A DNA stretch of 9,481 bases from the NCBI GenBank assembly GCA_948528155.1, contig CAOSZT010000072.1, forward strand, positions 1,719 to 11,199. The letters run 5' to 3'. Origin of the DNA: an uncultured Clostridia bacterium (GTDB lineage: Bacteria > Bacillota > Clostridia > TANB77 > CAG-508). The stretch's first letter is position 1. The number at the start of each line of letters is the position of its first letter. The notes under the pieces were generated by a model, which searched no databases, was not told where the DNA came from, and saw only the letters and a program-made list of their open reading frames with translations. The translations under genes and the position numbers were made by a program. Of the stretch, positions 1-5,683 are shown in pieces.

Positions 1-30
1 CCCTCCCCATCAGCCGCTCCCACCTGCAGG
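1..30. other. GC-rich terminal segment, probably non-native linker or assembly sequence
   Basis: By direct count 22 of these 30 bases are G or C, whereas everything after base 30 is extremely AT-rich. The segment ends in CCTGCAGG (23-30), the 8-base SbfI recognition site, and the switch to native-looking composition is immediate. No gene, promoter or repeat is visible in it. The most economical reading is adapter, vector or chimeric sequence at a contig edge; a genuine GC-rich insertion cannot be excluded. Confidence 0.55.
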
Positions 31-140
31 ATTATTTATTTCTATTTTATGAAAATTTTTCAAGTTAATAATTGTTTTGCCTAAAAAGTTGTAAATTTTT
101 ATCTCACATTTTATATTATATCATAAAATAGTTGATTTTA

Positions 141-170
141 CTATACAAATTTTATAAAATTCACATAATA
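141..170 (+). promoter_or_regulatory. candidate sigma-G (forespore) promoter of the spore protein gene
   Basis: CATAATA at 164-170 matches the sigma-G -10 consensus CATWHTA at all seven positions. CTATA at 141-145 matches the -35 consensus GHATR at four of five, with an 18-base spacer, which is the usual value. Sigma-G is the expected regulator of alpha/beta spore proteins. The weakness is distance: transcription would start near 177, leaving a leader of about 110 bases, longer than is usual for ssp genes, and AT-rich DNA yields such matches by chance. The rest of 31-287 shows only AT-rich DNA with a short inverted repeat (178-186 with 202-210) and no coding sequence. Confidence 0.4.
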
Positions 171-287
171 TTGTCAAAATATTATTTATTTTTTTGATAA
201 TAATAATATTGATAAAACTTTTTTTATTTTAATTGTAGTTTGCAATTTTAGTTGATTTTTTTGAGTTTTATCAGTTAGGAGGATGTT

Positions 288-464
288 ATGTCTAGAAATA
301 GTAAATTGATATCTGAAAATTTAAGAGAAGAAATTGCCAAAGAGTTAGGTGTTTATGAACAGGTTAAAAAAGATGGAGGAAGCTGGGCTGGTGTTTCTTC
401 TAGGGATTGTGGAAATATTGTTACTAAGGCTATTGAAATTGCCAATCGTTCAGTAGAGAAGTAG
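288..464 (+). CDS. SspF-like alpha/beta-type small acid-soluble spore protein
   Basis: This 58-residue protein belongs to the alpha/beta small acid-soluble spore proteins, which coat DNA in the dormant forespore, protect it from damage, and are digested for amino acids on germination. Residues 14-22 (EEIAKELGV) match the family's conserved first block, which includes the Glu-Ile bond cut by the germination protease GPR. Residues 38-52 (SRDCGNIVTKAIEIA) match the second block. The ending resembles SspF (GNMVKRAIEIAEQQ, from memory) more than the major SspA/B/C proteins, which carry a GG-x-M/I motif there. The ATG is preceded by a perfect AGGAGG at 277-282 with 5-base spacing. It stands alone, with its own candidate promoter and terminator. 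One Cys (41) and one Trp (33) are present. Family assignment is firm; the SspF subtype is inferred. Confidence 0.9.
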   Translation: MSRNSKLISENLREEIAKELGVYEQVKKDGGSWAGVSSRDCGNIVTKAIEIANRSVEK

Positions 465-475
465 TTTTTCTTGTA

Positions 476-502
476 AAAAAGAGCCATAGTTTGGTTCTTT
501 TT
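476..502 (+). terminator. intrinsic terminator after the spore protein gene
   Basis: AAAAAGAGCC (476-485) pairs with GGTTCTTTTT (493-502) as a 10-base stem with one G-U pair and a 7-base loop, ending in a run of T. It begins 11 bases after the stop codon. The A-run on the left arm gives it weak bidirectional potential, but no convergent gene is present. Confidence 0.8.
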
Positions 503-608
503 AATTTGTTTTAACATATTTAAAAAATTATTTATATATCAGCTTTTTGATTACATAACAATATAAAGTATATCTTGTAACATTTTTTTAATGATTGTTG
601 TATTTTTA

Positions 609-637
609 TTGCCAAAAATTAAATAAAAGCATATAAT
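609..637 (+). promoter_or_regulatory. sigma-A promoter of murF-ddl
   Basis: TTGCCA (609-614) and TATAAT (632-637) are separated by exactly 17 bases, one mismatch from the sigma-A consensus. Transcription would begin near 644, giving a leader of about 18 bases ahead of the ATG at 662. This short leader argues against the in-frame GTG at 650, which would leave almost no room for a ribosome binding site. No operator is evident. Confidence 0.75.
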
Positions 638-661
638 TTATCAAAAGAAGTGGAGGGGTAT

Positions 662-2062
662 ATGAAAAAATTGATTATAAGAGATATTGTAGAGGTAACA
701 CATGGTAAATTATTAAATGGAAGTTTAGAAGCGGAAGTGAAAAATTTTTGCAAAGATACAAGAATAATTAAGTTTGGAGAAACATATATAGGTATAAAAG
801 GAGAAAATTTTGATGGAAATATGCTATGGAAGCAGGCTATTGATAAAGGTGCTACTACTGTAATTGTACAGGGAGTAGATTTTACAAAAGATGAATTGGA
901 GAAATTTCAAAGTGTAAATATTATAAAGGTAGAGGATACTATTAAGGCAATTTCAGATATTGCAAAATATAAAAGAAGTTTATATGGGAAAAATTTTCCA
1001 GTGGTAGGAGTAACTGGAAGTGTTGGGAAAACAAGTACAAAGGATATTATTGCAAATGTAGTTTCTCAAAAGTATGAAACTTTAAAGACACAAGGGAATA
1101 AAAATAATAATATAGGTCTTCCATTTACAATTTTTAATTTGGAAAATCATCAGGCAGCTGTAATTGAGATGGGAATGGATCATTTTGGAGAAATTAGTGA
1201 TTTGACTAAAATTGCTAAACCAACAGTTTCTGTTATTACAAATATTGGGACTTCTCATATTGGTAATTTGGGTTCTATGCAAAATATTTTAAAGGCTAAA
1301 TTAGAGATATTAGAAGGTATGGATAAGAAAGTTTTGGTTGTTAATAATGATAATGAGTTATTACATAATTTATCTCTAGATAGTAAAAATGTTGAGATAC
1401 ATACATTTGGAATAGAAAATTTATCAGAAGTAATGGGTGAAAATATAGTTTTAAATGAAGATAATAGTGAATTTATTTGTAATTTGAAAGGTGAGAAGTT
1501 TAAAATTAAAGTGCCAGTTGGTGGTATTCATTTTGTTTATAATGCTTTATGTGCTGTAACTGTTGGTAATCTTTTGGGGTTAAGTATTGATGAGATAATA
1601 ACAGGTATAGAAAATTTTGAGTTGACTAAGAAAAGAATGGATATAACTGATTTAGAAAATGGTGTAAAAATTATTAATGATAGCTATAATGCGAATTTTG
1701 AGTCAATGCAGGCTTCTTTAAAGTATTTGTCAGAGTTGAAAAATGATAGAAAAATTGCTGTTTTGGGTGATATGTTTGGTCTTGGAGAATTTTCAGAAGA
1801 GCTTCATAAAAAAGTTGGCAAGGAGGTTGTTAAAAATAATATAGATGTTTTAATTTGTTGTGGAGATTATATGAAGTATACAATAGAAACCGCTAAAGAA
1901 TGTGGATTTGATGAAAATAGTATTTATTATTTTAAAACTAAAGAAGAGATTGAAAGATTTATTAAAAAGTTTTGGAAAAGTGGTGATGCTATTTTGATTA
2001 AAGCGTCAAATGCAATGAAGTTTTTTGAAATAGCAGAGACCATTTTGAGAAAGGGTGACTAA
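662..2062 (+). CDS. murF: UDP-N-acetylmuramoyl-tripeptide--D-alanyl-D-alanine ligase
   Basis: MurF performs the last cytoplasmic step of peptidoglycan precursor synthesis, joining D-Ala-D-Ala to UDP-MurNAc-tripeptide with ATP. The 466 residues match the usual length and three-domain order. The N-terminal substrate domain carries DTR and YIGIKGENFDG. The central ATPase begins with the P-loop GVTGSVGKTSTK (about 116-127), followed by the Mur-ligase blocks GNKNNNIGLP, EMGMDHFGEI and TNIGTSHIGNLGS. The C-terminal ligase domain has DSYNANFESM and VLGDMFGLGEFSEELH. I chose ATG 662 because GGAGGGG (652-658) sits just upstream and the promoter leaves only a short leader; a GTG at 650 is in frame but overlaps that site. 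The gene ends 4 bases before ddl, so the two are surely co-transcribed. It is intact, with no anomalies. Confidence 0.96.
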   Translation: MKKLIIRDIVEVTHGKLLNGSLEAEVKNFCKDTRIIKFGETYIGIKGENFDGNMLWKQAIDKGATTVIVQGVDFTKDELEKFQSVNIIKVEDTIKAISDIAKYKRSLYGKNFPVVGVTGSVGKTSTKDIIANVVSQKYETLKTQGNKNNNIGLPFTIFNLENHQAAVIEMGMDHFGEISDLTKIAKPTVSVITNIGTSHIGNLGSMQNILKAKLEILEGMDKKVLVVNNDNELLHNLSLDSKNVEIHTFGIENLSEVMGENIVLNEDNSEFICNLKGEKFKIKVPVGGIHFVYNALCAVTVGNLLGLSIDEIITGIENFELTKKRMDITDLENGVKIINDSYNANFESMQASLKYLSELKNDRKIAVLGDMFGLGEFSEELHKKVGKEVVKNNIDVLICCGDYMKYTIETAKECGFDENSIYYFKTKEEIERFIKKFWKSGDAILIKASNAMKFFEIAETILRKGD

Positions 2063-2066
2063 TGCT

Positions 2067-3116
2067 ATGAAAAAACTCAAATTGGGTGTTATATTTGGAG
2101 GAATGTCTACAGAGAATGAAGTTTCTTGTGTTTCAGGTGTTTCTGTTATAAAAAACTTAGATAAGGATAAATATGATATTTGTCCAATTTATATAGATAA
2201 AAATGGAAAGTGGTTTGAGGTTTTTAATTTTGAGGAAAAAGAACAAACAGGTGAGGAGCTGGAAGATAAAAAAATTATTGATAATGTTTTTGAATTTTTA
2301 AAATCTTTTGATGTTATTTTTCCTGTTTTACATGGACTATATGGAGAAGATGGGACAATTCAGGGAATTTTTGAGATGTTAAAAATTCCATATGTTGGTT
2401 GTGGTGTTTTAGCTTCAAGTATTGGCATGGATAAAATTTATTCAAAGATTATTTTTGATAAAATAGGTTTGAGACAAAGTAAGTATGTTTATTTAATAAA
2501 ATGTAAAGATTATTATATTTATAATGATAATGAATTTGATGAGAAAATTTTGGGAATAGATGAAGTTTCTAATTTAATTTTAGATAAATTAAAATTTCCT
2601 TTGTTTGTAAAGCCTTCTAATTCTGGATCTAGTGTTGGAATAAGTAAGGTTTGTTGTAAAGAAGAGTTAAAAAATGCTATTTTTGAAGCTTCTAATTTTG
2701 ATAAAAAAGTGTTGATTGAACAAGGTATTGTCGGAAAGGAAGTTGAGTGTGGTGTTCTTGGTAATGAGGAGGTAGTTACTTCTTGTGTTGGAGAAGTCTT
2801 ACCTGCTGATTTATTTTACAGTTATGATGCTAAATATAATAATCAAGAGTCTAAAGTTTTAATTCCTGCTGATATTTCTAAGGATAAATCTGAGGAAATT
2901 CGCCGTTTGGCTGTAAAGGCTTTTAAGGCTATTGATGGTAAGGGTTTGTCTAGAGTGGATTTTTTTGTTGAAAAGGATACTGAAAAGGTTTTTATTAATG
3001 AGATTAATACATTACCAGGTTTTACTAGTGTTAGTATGTATCCAATGCTTTTTGAAAGTGTTGGTATTTCATATAGAGATTTGTTAGATAGATTGGTACA
3101 ATTGGCTTGTAATTAA
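2067..3116 (+). CDS. ddl: D-alanine--D-alanine ligase
   Basis: This cytoplasmic ATP-grasp enzyme condenses two D-Ala into the dipeptide used by MurF, encoded just upstream. The 349 residues are within the family range. Visible signatures are the N-terminal FGGMSTENEVS (Glu18 corresponds to the first-D-Ala-binding Glu), HGLYGEDGTIQG, the PYVGCG...GMDK segment, the ATP-grasp KPSNSGSSVGISKV, EQGIVGKEVECGVLG, and the metal/product site INEINTLPGFTS. The omega-loop FYSYDAKYN has the Tyr/Lys pattern of true D-Ala-D-Ala ligases, unlike the VanA/B D-lactate ligases. ATG 2067 is preferred: the ribosome binding site AGGGTGA lies in the last codons of murF, 8 bases upstream, suggesting translational coupling. 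GTG 2055 is in frame but lies within that site. The murF-ddl order is the reverse of the common ddl-murF order. Confidence 0.96.
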   Translation: MKKLKLGVIFGGMSTENEVSCVSGVSVIKNLDKDKYDICPIYIDKNGKWFEVFNFEEKEQTGEELEDKKIIDNVFEFLKSFDVIFPVLHGLYGEDGTIQGIFEMLKIPYVGCGVLASSIGMDKIYSKIIFDKIGLRQSKYVYLIKCKDYYIYNDNEFDEKILGIDEVSNLILDKLKFPLFVKPSNSGSSVGISKVCCKEELKNAIFEASNFDKKVLIEQGIVGKEVECGVLGNEEVVTSCVGEVLPADLFYSYDAKYNNQESKVLIPADISKDKSEEIRRLAVKAFKAIDGKGLSRVDFFVEKDTEKVFINEINTLPGFTSVSMYPMLFESVGISYRDLLDRLVQLACN

Positions 3117-3144
3117 TTTATTTTTAATAGTATTATTTATTGGT

Positions 3145-3176
3145 AAAAAATCTATAAAAAATATAGATTTTTTTTT
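3145..3176 (+). terminator. intrinsic terminator of murF-ddl
   Basis: A perfect 12-base inverted repeat, AAAAAATCTATA (3145-3156) and TATAGATTTTTT (3162-3173), closes a 5-base A loop and runs into a T tract ending at 3176. It lies 28 bases after the ddl stop codon. The stem is AT-rich, so termination may be incomplete and some transcripts could read into the next gene. Confidence 0.75.
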
Positions 3177-3180
3177 GTTT

Positions 3181-3191
3181 TGTGATATAAT
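3181..3191 (+). promoter_or_regulatory. extended -10 promoter of the DnaJ-like gene
   Basis: TGTGATATAAT is a perfect match to the Gram-positive extended -10 element TRTGNTATAAT. The position for a -35 box falls inside the right arm of the preceding terminator and has no good match, so the extended element must carry recognition. Transcription would begin near 3198, leaving about 23 bases to the ATG at 3221. No CIRCE or other heat-shock operator is visible. Confidence 0.65.
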
Positions 3192-3220
3192 AGACCTACC
3201 GATTTTTGGGAGGATGTCAA

Positions 3221-4090
3221 ATGAAATATAAAGATTATTATAAAATATTAGGATTAAGTACAAGTAGGGTTAGTATAGATGATGTAAAATCAGCTTATAG
3301 AGCAGCTGCTAAGAAATATCATCCAGATTTGAATGTTGGAGATAGTTTAGCAGAAGATAAAATTAAAGATATTAATGAAGCTTATAGGACATTATCTAAT
3401 CCAGCTACAAAGAGAAAGTATGATAGAGTATGGAATTCAAGAAATAATGCTAAAAATTATCATAAAATTAAAGGTGCTAATATTTTTAGTATGTTTTTAG
3501 GTAATGTGGATAAAGCTGATGGAGAAAGTATTAAAAGGGATAAGTCTCCTGTAAAAGGTGAGAATATTGAGACAGAGATAAATGTTGGTTTAGAAGAGGC
3601 TTTTTATGGTGTGGAGAAAAAAATTTCTTTCAGGACTGTTGAAGGAAAAATGAAGACTTTTTCTGTTAAAATTCCTGAAGGTATTAGAAATGGTGAAAAA
3701 ATAAGGTTAATTGGTCAAGGAAAAAAAGGTTTTAATGGTGGTAAAAACGGAGATTTATTTATTAAAATTAATATAGAGGATAATGAATGCTTTAGATTGT
3801 ATGGTTGTGATTTGTATACTGATTTAAAGCTTTCGCCTTGGGAAGCTGCTTTGGGTACTAGAGTTGATGTTGCTACAATTGATGGTGTTACAAAGGTTTA
3901 TGTTCCACAGGGAATACAGAGTGGTGAAAAGGTTAGAATTCCGAGTAAGGGATATAAAGATGGTAAAGGTGGCAGAGGTGATTTAGTGGCAGAGGTTAAA
4001 ATTATGGTTCCTCAAGAATTAGAACTTGATGAGAGGGAAATGTTTGAAAAGTTGAGAGAGATGTCTAATTTTAACCCTAGAAAACGTTAA
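3221..4090 (+). CDS. DnaJ/CbpA-type J-domain co-chaperone lacking the zinc finger
   Basis: J-domain proteins deliver substrates to DnaK (Hsp70) and stimulate its ATPase in the cytoplasm. The 289-residue protein has an N-terminal J domain (about 1-70) with the essential HPD motif at 34-36 and the closing NEAYRTLSNPATKRKYD segment. A linker (about 72-115) follows, then two C-terminal substrate-binding barrels (about 117-190 and 191-270), recognisable by ETEINVGLEEAFYG, VKIPEGIRNGEKIRLIGQG and VYVPQGIQSGEKVRIPSKG. There are no CxxCxGxG repeats, so it is a class B (CbpA-like) protein and not canonical DnaJ. The linker is charged and lacks the usual Gly/Phe-rich stretch. The start is ATG 3221 with GGGAGG at 3208-3213; an in-frame TTG at 3206 would overlap that site. 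It is monocistronic, without dnaK or grpE nearby. Confidence 0.92.
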   Translation: MKYKDYYKILGLSTSRVSIDDVKSAYRAAAKKYHPDLNVGDSLAEDKIKDINEAYRTLSNPATKRKYDRVWNSRNNAKNYHKIKGANIFSMFLGNVDKADGESIKRDKSPVKGENIETEINVGLEEAFYGVEKKISFRTVEGKMKTFSVKIPEGIRNGEKIRLIGQGKKGFNGGKNGDLFIKINIEDNECFRLYGCDLYTDLKLSPWEAALGTRVDVATIDGVTKVYVPQGIQSGEKVRIPSKGYKDGKGGRGDLVAEVKIMVPQELELDEREMFEKLREMSNFNPRKR

Positions 4091-4221
4091 TTTATTCTGG
4101 AATCCAGATATAAAAAATTGAAAATGTTATACAGTTTTAATATTTAAAATTAATAAATATAGTATGTGTTATAAATGTAATGAAAATTAAAGGATAAATT
4201 TGAATTTTACATAAAATATGA

Positions 4222-4250
4222 TTGACAAAAGCTTGAAAATTAGCTATAAT
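4222..4250 (+). promoter_or_regulatory. perfect-consensus sigma-A promoter of the coupling-protein unit
   Basis: TTGACA (4222-4227) and TATAAT (4245-4250) are both exact consensus, with the optimal 17-base spacer, making this the strongest promoter in the window. Transcription from about 4257 gives a leader of about 53 bases, which contains two tiny ORFs of four codons each (ATG at 4274 and 4281). Between the DnaJ-like gene and this promoter (4091-4221) I see only a 5-base hairpin at 4096-4108 without a T tract, so read-through from upstream is possible. Confidence 0.85.
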
Positions 4251-4309
4251 TATATTTAGTGATATAACAAAAGATGAACTATGGATAAGGCATAGAAAGG
4301 GGCGAAGAA

Positions 4310-4837
4310 ATGGATAAAGTAGATAATATACAAGGGAAGCATTTTAGTATAACAGATCCAAAAGGGGTAAATACTGTTATATATCAAGTGTATAAAACTG
4401 AAAAAGAGTTTTTAAAAGATTATCCTAAATATACAGTAGAGAGATTAGAACATATAGAAGAAATAAGAGGAGATTTTAATAAAAAGACTTTTTATGTTGA
4501 AGATCCATCAAAAGATGGGAATATGTTAGTTATATTATCTTTTGGACAAGATAAAGTTGTTATTAATACAGGTATGTTACTTAATGATGAGGTTAAAATT
4601 ACTAAAAAACCAACACCTTTTAAGTTTACAACATTATATTCAGAGAAAGATGAAGACTATAAAGAATTTATGTATACACCTAATTTTAAAAGACCTATAT
4701 CAATTATAGATCCAGAGACTACAGAAGAGATAAAACCAACACTTTATTTTGATGAAAAAACAGAAGAAATAAAAGGAAAATGTAAAATAAAACCATATAA
4801 ATCTTATTTCGTTTTTGAAATAAGAGATGGTGAGTAA
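4310..4837 (+). CDS. uncharacterised 175-residue soluble protein, alanine-free
   Basis: I do not recognise this protein. It is first in the unit leading to the coupling ATPase. It has no signal peptide or membrane segment and is rich in Lys, Glu, Asp, Thr and Ile. Alternating hydrophobic and charged residues suggest mainly beta structure. Three Asp-Pro turns recur in similar settings (ITDPKG, VEDPSKDG, IIDPETTEE). It contains no alanine at all and a single Cys, unusual for a cytoplasmic protein of this size. ATG 4310 follows AAAGGGG (4296-4302) with 7-base spacing. Its TAA overlaps the AAGGAGG of the next gene, indicating translational coupling. By position it may be an adaptor, substrate or accessory factor of the VirD4-like protein; that is inference only. 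That it is coding is well supported by the promoter, ribosome binding site and long open frame. Confidence 0.85.
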   Translation: MDKVDNIQGKHFSITDPKGVNTVIYQVYKTEKEFLKDYPKYTVERLEHIEEIRGDFNKKTFYVEDPSKDGNMLVILSFGQDKVVINTGMLLNDEVKITKKPTPFKFTTLYSEKDEDYKEFMYTPNFKRPISIIDPETTEEIKPTLYFDEKTEEIKGKCKIKPYKSYFVFEIRDGE

Positions 4838-4850
4838 GGAGGAGTGCCAA

Positions 4851-5168
4851 ATGGCTAATATACCAAAGGATGTAAAAAAACCTGTAGGGATTCAAGATTA
4901 TGAACATGTTAAATTATGTAATGTAGATGTTAAATTTTTAGATTATGAAAAGATGTCTAAAAAAGAAAAAAGTATTATAGAAGCAAGTGATAAATATGAG
5001 AAAGACATAATGAGTCTAGATTTGAAAGATGGAGTAACACTTTCAGTAAAGGATATGGATGAAAAAACATGGGAACGTTTTGAAAAAATGAGAGAAGCAT
5101 TAAATAATAAAGAAAAGAAAGATTCTGATTTTAACAAAGAAAAACAAGATAATGTGAACATGAGATAA
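4851..5168 (+). CDS. uncharacterised 105-residue charged protein
   Basis: This gene is not recognised. The 105-residue product is highly charged (many Lys, Asp, Glu) and has no membrane segment or signal. It has a probable helical C-terminal half (from about MDEKTWERFEKMREALNNKE) ending in a disordered Lys/Asp/Asn tail. It is the second gene of the unit: an excellent AAGGAGG (4836-4842) overlaps the stop codon of the preceding gene and lies 8 bases before ATG 4851. The frame is open further upstream to a GTG at 4827, but that would overlap the preceding gene and lacks a site. The coupling-protein gene begins 32 bases after its stop. Small charged proteins next to VirD4/TraG genes are often accessory factors, but no sequence match to PcfB or another known family is apparent to me. 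Confidence 0.8.
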   Translation: MANIPKDVKKPVGIQDYEHVKLCNVDVKFLDYEKMSKKEKSIIEASDKYEKDIMSLDLKDGVTLSVKDMDEKTWERFEKMREALNNKEKKDSDFNKEKQDNVNMR

Positions 5169-5200
5169 GTTAATATTACAAAAGATAGTGGGTGATTTTT

Positions 5201-5683
5201 ATGAATTACAAAATAAAAGGTGCAATTAGAAGAAGTAAAAAAAGTTTTATAGTATGTGGAATACTATGGCTATTATTAGTCATAGTATTTGTTGCGCCAG
5301 TTTCATATAGTGTTTTTTTGGCAAATCAGGCAGGAAAATTTGCTTTAGATGTTTTTTTAGAACAGATATGTACAAATATAGTACATCCATTTGTAGCAAT
5401 TAATGGAATATTTGCACAAGGTGCAGTACATAATTTTATTTCATTATTGTTTGGTTTTTCTATTTTTTATTTGATAATATTTTTCATAGGATTTGCAAAA
5501 GCAGCACCTAAAAATGAGTTTACTGATTTTGAGCATGGGTCAAGTGATTGGAGTCAGAGGGGCGAGCAATATCAAATATTAAGTAGAAATAAAGGAATTA
5601 TTTTGGCTGAAGATAATTATTTGCCACTTGATAAAAGAGGAAATGTAAATGTTCTAGTAGTTGGACGGTTCAGGTTCTGGTAA
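5201..5683 (+). CDS. VirD4/TraG-type coupling protein, N-terminal membrane part (before frameshift)
   Basis: This is the membrane half of a type IV coupling protein, the hexameric inner-membrane ATPase that feeds DNA or protein substrates to conjugation and type IV secretion channels. Two hydrophobic segments are visible at residues 16-40 and about 79-99. A short extracellular loop lies between them, and positive residues (RRSKK) precede the first, fitting a cytoplasmic N-terminus. The cytoplasmic segment EHGSSDWSQRGEQ before the ATPase is typical of the family. The frame reaches VLVVG at residue 155, then reads RFRFW and stops, while the expected Walker A continues in the next frame. ATG 5201 is preferred, with GGGTGA at 5189-5194; a GTG at 5192 lies inside that site. 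Ala codons here are mostly GCA (9 of 12), unlike the downstream half. On its own the fragment would have no ATPase. Confidence 0.85.
   Translation: MNYKIKGAIRRSKKSFIVCGILWLLLVIVFVAPVSYSVFLANQAGKFALDVFLEQICTNIVHPFVAINGIFAQGAVHNFISLLFGFSIFYLIIFFIGFAKAAPKNEFTDFEHGSSDWSQRGEQYQILSRNKGIILAEDNYLPLDKRGNVNVLVVGRFRFW
5661..5683 (+). other. +1 frameshift inside the Walker A motif of the coupling protein
   Basis: The upstream frame encodes VLVVG up to base 5665, and the downstream frame encodes GSGSGKSA from 5667. Removing one base, most simply C5666, restores VVGGSGSGKSA, a perfect Walker A. The downstream frame is closed by TAA 5646, TAG 5655 and TAG 5658, and the upstream frame by TAA 5681, so the shift must occur within this short overlap. 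The shifted codon in the upstream frame is CGG, the only in-frame CGG I found in any gene here. There is no homopolymer at the site. It may be an assembly or sequencing error, a real inactivating insertion, or, less likely, recoding. Confidence 0.9.

Noticed and set aside
178..210. AATATTATT/AATAATATT inverted repeat upstream of the spore gene as an operator or terminator
   Set aside because: It is composed only of A and T in very AT-rich DNA and has no T tract placed to terminate; chance is the likely explanation.
650..661. GTG 650 as the murF start
   Set aside because: It overlaps the GGAGGGG ribosome binding site and would leave a leader of only a few bases after the promoter.
2067..3116. 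Vancomycin-resistance type ligase (Van) in place of Ddl
   Set aside because: The omega-loop FYSYDAKYN is of the D-Ala-D-Ala type, the gene is coupled to murF, and no vanH or vanX is nearby.
4096..4108. TCTGG/CCAGA hairpin after the DnaJ-like gene as a terminator
   Set aside because: The stem has only 5 pairs with a 3-base loop and is followed by A-rich sequence, not a T tract.
5635..5663. Internal translation start for the ATPase half, using AGAGG at 5636-5640
   Set aside because: The nearby ATGs at 5643 and 5649 run straight into stop codons, and the site is about 20 bases from TTG 5661, too far to serve it; such a product would also lack part of Walker A.
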